Assembly (NCBI RefSeq): GCF_036013645.1
Contig: NZ_CP107869.1
Span: 3,844,001-3,908,000, forward strand
Source: Streptomyces sp. NBC_00490
GTDB taxonomy: Bacteria > Actinomycetota > Actinomycetes > Streptomycetales > Streptomycetaceae
DNA length: 64,000 nt
Direction of reading: 5' to 3'
The notes under the pieces were generated by a model. That model was not told where the DNA came from and searched no databases. It worked only from the letters and a program-made list of their open reading frames with translations. The position numbers and the translations under genes were made by a program. Positions 59,413 through 64,000 of the stretch are shown piece by piece; position 1 is the stretch's first letter; every line of letters begins with the position of its first letter.

Positions 59413-60699
59413 TCAGCGCCGTACGTGCCCGTCGCCCGTGACGATGTACTTCGTGCTCGTCAGCTCCGGCAGCCCCATCGGGCCGCGCGCGTGCAGCTTC
59501 TGCGTGGAGATGCCGATCTCGGCGCCGAAGCCGAACTGGCCGCCGTCGGTGAAGCGGGTGGAGGCGTTCACGGCGACGGTCGTGGAGTCGACCAGCTGGG
59601 TGAAGCGGCGGGCGGCCTGCTGGGAGGTCGTCACGATGGCCTCGGTGTGACCGGAGGTCCACAGCCGGATGTGCTCGACGGCCTTGTCGAGCGAGTCGAC
59701 AACCGCGGCGGCGATGTCGTAGGAGAGGTACTCGGTGTCCCAGTCCTCGAGCGTGGCCTCGACGACGGTCGCCTTGCTGTCCTTCGCGTACGCCAGCACC
59801 CGCTGGTCGGCGTGGACGGTCACCCCGGCCTCCGCGAGGGCGTCCAGGGCGCGCGGCAGGAACTCGGGGGCGATGTCCTGGTGGACCAGGAGGGTCTCGG
59901 CGGCGTTGCAGACGCTGGGGCGCTGGGCCTTGGAGTTGATCAGGATGTCGATCGCCATGTCGAGGTCCGCCTGGGCGTCGACGTAGACGTGGCAGTTGCC
60001 GGTGCCGGTCTCGATGACCGGGACGACGGACTCGGTGACGACCGTCTGGATCAGCGAGGCGCCGCCGCGCGGGATCAGGACGTCGACGAGGCCGCGGGCC
60101 CGCATCAGCTCGCGCACGCTCTCCCGGCTCTCGCCGGGCACCAGCTGGACGGCGTCGGCGGGCAGCCCGGCCCCGCCCACGGCGTCGCGCAGCACCCGCA
60201 CGAGAGCGGTGTTGGACTCGTACGCCGAGGCCGAGCCGCGCAGCAGCACCGCGTTGCCGGACTTGAGGCACAGCGCCGCCGCGTCCACCGTCACGTTCGG
60301 CCGGGCCTCGTAGATGATGCCGACGACGCCGAGCGGGACCCGGACCTGGCGCAGGTCGATGCCGTTGGGGAGGGTGGAGCCGCGGACGACCTCGCCGACG
60401 GGGTCGGGCAGGGCGACGACGTCCCGCACGTCGGAGGCGATGGCGCGGATCCGCTCCGGGGTCAGCGTCAGCCGGTCGATGACGGTCTCGCTGGTGCCGG
60501 CCTCGCGGGCCTTGGCGATGTCCTTGGCGTTGGCCTCGACGATTTCGCTCGTACGGACCTCCAGGGCGTCCGCGATGGCGAGCAGCGCGTCGTCCTTCTC
60601 GGCCCGCGGGAGCGGGGCGAGGTCGGCGGCGGCGGCCTTGGCACGGTAGGCGGCCTGTGTGACCGGGGACATGGAGTCGTACGGCGAGAGCGTGGTCAT
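59413..60699 (-). CDS. proA: Glutamate-5-semialdehyde dehydrogenase (gamma-glutamyl phosphate reductase)
   Basis: 428 aa from the ATG at 60699. '[12 protein letters not shown]' holds the catalytic Cys, '[10 protein letters not shown]' and '[12 protein letters not shown]' are ProA signatures, and the N terminus carries the NADPH-binding aldehyde-dehydrogenase fold. It reduces gamma-glutamyl phosphate to glutamate semialdehyde in proline synthesis. TACCCT lies just before the start and no Shine-Dalgarno is seen, so it may be leaderless. proB lies upstream with one unknown gene between. Confidence 0.95.
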   Translation of the reverse strand: MTTLSPYDSMSPVTQAAYRAKAAAADLAPLPRAEKDDALLAIADALEVRTSEIVEANAKDIAKAREAGTSETVIDRLTLTPERIRAIASDVRDVVALPDPVGEVVRGSTLPNGIDLRQVRVPLGVVGIIYEARPNVTVDAAALCLKSGNAVLLRGSASAYESNTALVRVLRDAVGGAGLPADAVQLVPGESRESVRELMRARGLVDVLIPRGGASLIQTVVTESVVPVIETGTGNCHVYVDAQADLDMAIDILINSKAQRPSVCNAAETLLVHQDIAPEFLPRALDALAEAGVTVHADQRVLAYAKDSKATVVEATLEDWDTEYLSYDIAAAVVDSLDKAVEHIRLWTSGHTEAIVTTSQQAARRFTQLVDSTTVAVNASTRFTDGGQFGFGAEIGISTQKLHARGPMGLPELTSTKYIVTGDGHVRR

Positions 60700-60772
60700 G
60701 AGGGAAGGGTAGTGCGCCCTACGGAGGCGACTACCGCTCATCCCACACCCCGAGACACCTGTCCACCGGCCG

Positions 60773-61240
60773 TCAGAACGGGTGAACCCCCACCGGTGTC
60801 GCCGGCAGCGGGCCGTACCCCTCGGAGATGCGCTGGTGGTAGGTCTCGCGGTCGATGACCTCCAGGCCGACGATCTCCCAGGGCGGCAGCCCCGCGGTCA
60901 GGCGGTGCTCGCCCCACAGCCGCAGCGCGACGGCGGCCGCGTCGTGCAGATCGCGGGCCTCCTCCCAGTAGCGGATCTCCGCGTGGTCGTTGGCATAGCG
61001 GCTGGTCAGCAGAAAGGGATGGTCGTGGGCGAGCTGTTCGAGGCCGCGCCGCACTTCCTTCAGCGGGGCCTCCTTCCCGGAGACACTGAGGGTCACGTGC
61101 CACAGGCGGGGCAGGTCCCGCGGCTCCTCGTACCGATCACCGGCCGCGACGCTCGTCAGGGCGCGCTCCTCACCGGCCGCACGCGACGGGGCCTCGGCGG
61201 CACCGCTGCGGGACCGGTCCCCAGGGCGCACTCGTCTCAC
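60773..61240 (-). CDS. Hypothetical protein between proB and proA
   Basis: 155 aa from the GTG at 61240, preceded by AAAGGAGG. An N-terminal basic segment is followed by an alpha/beta domain: '[20 protein letters not shown]', '[20 protein letters not shown]', '[13 protein letters not shown]' and '[17 protein letters not shown]'. I recognise no family by name; it appears to be a conserved actinobacterial protein. It may share the proB transcript. Confidence 0.75.
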   Translation of the reverse strand: MRRVRPGDRSRSGAAEAPSRAAGEERALTSVAAGDRYEEPRDLPRLWHVTLSVSGKEAPLKEVRRGLEQLAHDHPFLLTSRYANDHAEIRYWEEARDLHDAAAVALRLWGEHRLTAGLPPWEIVGLEVIDRETYHQRISEGYGPLPATPVGVHPF

Positions 61241-61424
61241 GACGGCCTCCTTTACGCAGTGACCGACCCGGTGGTCGTGCGGAATGTGTCCCTGAGACAA
61301 AGTTGAGCAGGCCGCAAGGGTTCGCGTGGCGCTTTTGCGGAACGTCCACCTGAGGGCGACGGTCTTGGCAGGGCGTTCACCCCGTTTTCGGCTACGACGT
61401 GGCCTCTGCGGCCTGCTGCCGCGC

Positions 61425-62567
61425 TCAGGGCTGCAGGATCACCAGGTCGTCCCGGTGCACGACCTCGCGCTCGTACGCCGGACCCAGCTCGCGCGCCAGC
61501 TCCCGCGTCGAACGTCCAATCAGCTGAGGGATCTCCTTGGCGTCGAAGCTGACGAGCCCCCGGGCCACCGCGCGCCCCTCGCCGTCCCGCAGTTCGACGG
61601 GGTCGCCGGCGTTGAACTCGCCCTCGACGGCGGCGATCCCGGCCGGCAGCAGCGACTTGCGGCGCTGGACGACCGCCCGGACCGCGCCGTCGTCCAGGGT
61701 CAGGGAGCCCTGCGGGGTGGAGGCGTGCTGAAGCCACAGCAGCCGGTCGGCGGAGCGCTTGCCGGTGGGGTGGAAGTAGGTGCCGGTATCGCCGCCGAAG
61801 AGCGCGTCGGCCGCATGGACCGCACTGGTCAGCACCACGGGGATGCCGGCCGCGGCGGCGATCCGGGCGGCCTCGACCTTGGTGACCATGCCGCCGGTGC
61901 CGACGCCGGCCTTGCCGGTGCTGCCGATGTCGACGCCGGCCAGGTCCGCGGGCCCGCGCACCTCCGCTATCCGCGAGGTACCCGGCTTGCTGGGGTCGCC
62001 GTCGTAGACCCCGTCGACGTCGGACAGGAGCACCAGGAGGTCGGCCCGCACCAGATGGGCCACCAGCGCGGCGAGCCGGTCGTTGTCGCCGAAGCGGATC
62101 TCGTCGGTGGCGACGGTGTCGTTCTCGTTGACGACCGGGAACGCGCCCATCGCCAGGAGCTTGTCGAGGGTGGTGGAGGCGTTGCGGTGGTGGGAGCGGC
62201 GGCTCATGTCGTCGCTGGTGAGCAGGACTTGGCCGACGCGGACGCCGTAACGGGCGAAGGAGGCGGTGTAGCGGGCCATGAGCAGGCCCTGGCCGACGCT
62301 GGCGGCCGCCTGCTGGCGGGCGAGGTCCTTGGGGCGGCGGCGCAGTCCCAGCGGGGCGAGTCCGGCCGCGATGGCGCCGGAGGAGACGAGGACGACCTCC
62401 TTCTCCCCGCCGCTGCGGCTCTTGGCGAGAACATCGACGAGCGCGTCGACCCGGTCGGCGTCCAGGCCGCCCGAGGCGGTGGTCAGCGACGAGGAACCCA
62501 CCTTGACGACGATCCTGCGGGCCTCGCTCACGGCCTGCCTCACGCTTGCCACCTGCACTGTCCCCAC
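61425..62567 (-). CDS. proB: Glutamate 5-kinase
   Basis: 380 aa. An amino-acid kinase domain ('IVVKVGSSSLT', 'VLVSSGAIAAG', 'VNENDTVATDEIRFGDND', 'LLSDVDGVYDGDP', 'GVGTGGMVTKVEAA') is followed by a C-terminal PUA domain ('DPVELRDGEGRAVARGLVSF'). It phosphorylates glutamate at the start of proline synthesis and is feedback-inhibited by proline. The start is a GTG at 62567, with a second GTG three codons later having similar signals. Confidence 0.95.
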   Translation of the reverse strand: MGTVQVASVRQAVSEARRIVVKVGSSSLTTASGGLDADRVDALVDVLAKSRSGGEKEVVLVSSGAIAAGLAPLGLRRRPKDLARQQAAASVGQGLLMARYTASFARYGVRVGQVLLTSDDMSRRSHHRNASTTLDKLLAMGAFPVVNENDTVATDEIRFGDNDRLAALVAHLVRADLLVLLSDVDGVYDGDPSKPGTSRIAEVRGPADLAGVDIGSTGKAGVGTGGMVTKVEAARIAAAAGIPVVLTSAVHAADALFGGDTGTYFHPTGKRSADRLLWLQHASTPQGSLTLDDGAVRAVVQRRKSLLPAGIAAVEGEFNAGDPVELRDGEGRAVARGLVSFDAKEIPQLIGRSTRELARELGPAYEREVVHRDDLVILQP

Positions 62568-62755
62568 TTCCTCGCGCGTGGCAGCAATCTACGCGAAGGA
62601 GCCGGTGCGAGACGTATCGGTCCAGCCCCCGGACACATCAGGAGGTAACTGTTTGCTCACCCTTCGCATACGGCAAAAAGGTTGTAGAGGTTGCTCATAG
62701 AAATCAAAGACGATCCAAATTTATTCTGAAGTTTGTGTCACCTAAAGTTCACAGC

Positions 62756-64000
62756 GTGAAGCGCATCCTGATCCGGTCCGGCAAGAGCCCGTTCGACGTG
62801 GTCCCCGTGGAAGAGTCCCTCCAGCGGGACATCATCGCCACCAACTCGGGCAACTTGATCTTCAGCGACGCCACCCACAAGCTGCTCGAGGCCCCGGACA
62901 CCGAGGTGGTTTCGAACGGCATGCGGACCGTGGTGGCCGAGGCTGACCGGATCAACCAGGAGTACGACGCATTCGTCGTGCCTCTGGCCAACGCCTTCCG
63001 ACCGTCCTTCGAGACGGCGCTCAAGCGGATGACACGACTGATCACCCGGCTGAAGATCCCCGTCGTCGTGGTCGGCGTCGGCGCACAGACCGGGTTGAAC
63101 TACGACCCGGCGCGGCTGAAGCCCATCGAGCCGTCGGTGCGCGAGTTCGTCTCGGCGGTGCTCGACCGCAGCGCCTCCATCGGGGTGCGCGGCGAGTTCA
63201 CCGAGCAGTACCTCAAGGACATGGGGTTCCGGGACGTCGAGACCATCGGCTGCCCCTCGCTGTTCATGTACGGCAAGGAACTCGACGTACAGAAGCGGTC
63301 CGCGGAGCTGACCGCCGAGTCCCGGATCGCGGTCAACGGGTCGCACAACGCGGTCCAGAAGCAGGGTCTGGGCAAGATCATCGAGCGGGCCCACGCCCGC
63401 TATCCGCATCTGCGCTTCATCGGCCAGAACCTCTCCGACGCACGGCAGTTGCACTGGCGGGACCTGTCGGACCCGAACTCCCGGGTGAAGGCGATACCGA
63501 CGCACCCCGACCACCCGATGTACCAAGAGGACAAGGTCCGCGTCTACGTCGACCCGATCACCTGGATCGACGACCTGCGCGACTTCGACTTCTCCTTCGG
63601 ATCCCGCATCCACGGCAACATCGCGGCGCTGCTCGCCGGCACGCCCGCCACCGTGCTCGTCGGTGACTCCCGGACCCTGGAGCTGTGCCGCTACTTCGAC
63701 ATCCCGCACGTCAGGATCGACAAGGTGCCAGCGGACCTGGACGCGGCGCGGCTGTACGAGGAGGCCGACTTCGGCAAGCTGGTGAGCGGTCACCACGAGC
63801 GCTTCGAGCGGTTCACGGCGTTCCTCGACCGCAACGGCCTGCAGAACACCTTCACGCACGGCGACGGCGGCGCGGCCTTCGAGAAGCGCATGAGCAAGCT
63901 GTCCTTCCCGGCGGGCGTCCGCCCCTGGCTGGAGGCCGATCTCGCCTCGCTGGCCACGCGGATGGCGTGGATGCAGCACCACATCACCGAACTGACCCTG
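62756..64000 (+). CDS. Polysaccharide pyruvyl transferase family protein, 3' end beyond the window
   Basis: At least 415 residues, no stop before the window ends. It begins V-K-R-I-L-I-R-S-G from a GTG at 62756. Family landmarks are 'VVVVGVGAQTGLNYDP', 'SIGVRGEFTEQYLKDMG', 'IGCPSLFMYG' and 'FSFGSRIHGNIAALLAGTPA', typical of PF04230. Such enzymes transfer pyruvate from phosphoenolpyruvate to sugars of cell-wall polymers. The upstream 120 bp (62636-62755) is strikingly AT-rich. It likely opens the cell-wall glycopolymer gene set that lies between proB and obg in Streptomyces. Confidence 0.85.
   Translation, partial: MKRILIRSGKSPFDVVPVEESLQRDIIATNSGNLIFSDATHKLLEAPDTEVVSNGMRTVVAEADRINQEYDAFVVPLANAFRPSFETALKRMTRLITRLKIPVVVVGVGAQTGLNYDPARLKPIEPSVREFVSAVLDRSASIGVRGEFTEQYLKDMGFRDVETIGCPSLFMYGKELDVQKRSAELTAESRIAVNGSHNAVQKQGLGKIIERAHARYPHLRFIGQNLSDARQLHWRDLSDPNSRVKAIPTHPDHPMYQEDKVRVYVDPITWIDDLRDFDFSFGSRIHGNIAALLAGTPATVLVGDSRTLELCRYFDIPHVRIDKVPADLDAARLYEEADFGKLVSGHHERFERFTAFLDRNGLQNTFTHGDGGAAFEKRMSKLSFPAGVRPWLEADLASLATRMAWMQHHITELTL

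Overview
The window is chromosomal DNA from a high-GC actinomycete, almost certainly Streptomyces. Evidence: roughly 70% GC with strong third-position G/C bias, many GTG/TTG starts, Shine-Dalgarno or apparently leaderless starts, a CIRCE-controlled hrcA-dnaJ2 pair, and a typical Streptomyces core gene order (lepA, rpsT, holA, comEC-comEA, degV-like, leuS, rsfS-nadD, proA, proB). Family assignments come from motifs read in the translations; no database was searched.

Left part (1-7.9 kb) is mainly catabolic and accessory: a lone FAD-binding subunit of the molybdenum hydroxylase type, a PfkB sugar kinase, a D-glucarate pathway pair (kdgD-gudD, overlapping by 4 bp) divergent from an IclR regulator, an MFS carrier and an adenine/adenosine deaminase. 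Then (7.9-17.4 kb) come RNase Z with a repeat element inserted in frame, a HIT protein, a tricorn-type protease with a complete catalytic tetrad, a lipoprotein, a large membrane protein, a VOC protein, rsmE and a nitronate monooxygenase. At 17.5-22.8 kb lie dnaJ2-hrcA (CIRCE), a metallo-beta-lactamase-fold protein, a DUF3097 protein that looks Toprim-like, and hemW.

At 22.8-29.6 kb is a signalling cassette: a SpoIIE-type phosphatase with an RsbW-like ATPase domain, divergent from a soluble hybrid histidine kinase with seven HAMP units and a receiver/coiled-coil response regulator. It resembles the S. coelicolor OsaC/OsaA/OsaB osmoadaptation set. Core genes follow: an acyl-CoA synthetase, lepA, rpsT, holA, an arylamine N-acetyltransferase, comEC-comEA, a DegV protein and leuS. 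leuS has a leader peptide rich in Leu codons plus an intrinsic terminator, which is a clear transcription attenuator.

At 45.7-48.7 kb is the most intriguing operon: a diheme FRE/NOX-type membrane cytochrome with a long disordered tail, translationally coupled to a NuoF-like flavoprotein that has lost the NADH-site motif and one cluster cysteine but gained a C-terminal 3Fe-4S ferredoxin. It is preceded by several palindromes. Two identical tRNA-Ala(GGC) genes then bracket a 3-kb segment with two tiny zinc-ribbon genes, an MFS efflux pump and its divergent XRE regulator.

The right end (52-64 kb) holds the gpgP-like/rsfS/LCP-like/nadD cluster, two tiny membrane proteins, an M48 protease, two membrane proteins sharing an N-terminal motif, proA, a small unknown gene, proB and the start of a polysaccharide pyruvyl transferase gene running off the window. 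Two dispersed repeat families sit just 3' of genes, mostly between convergent pairs.
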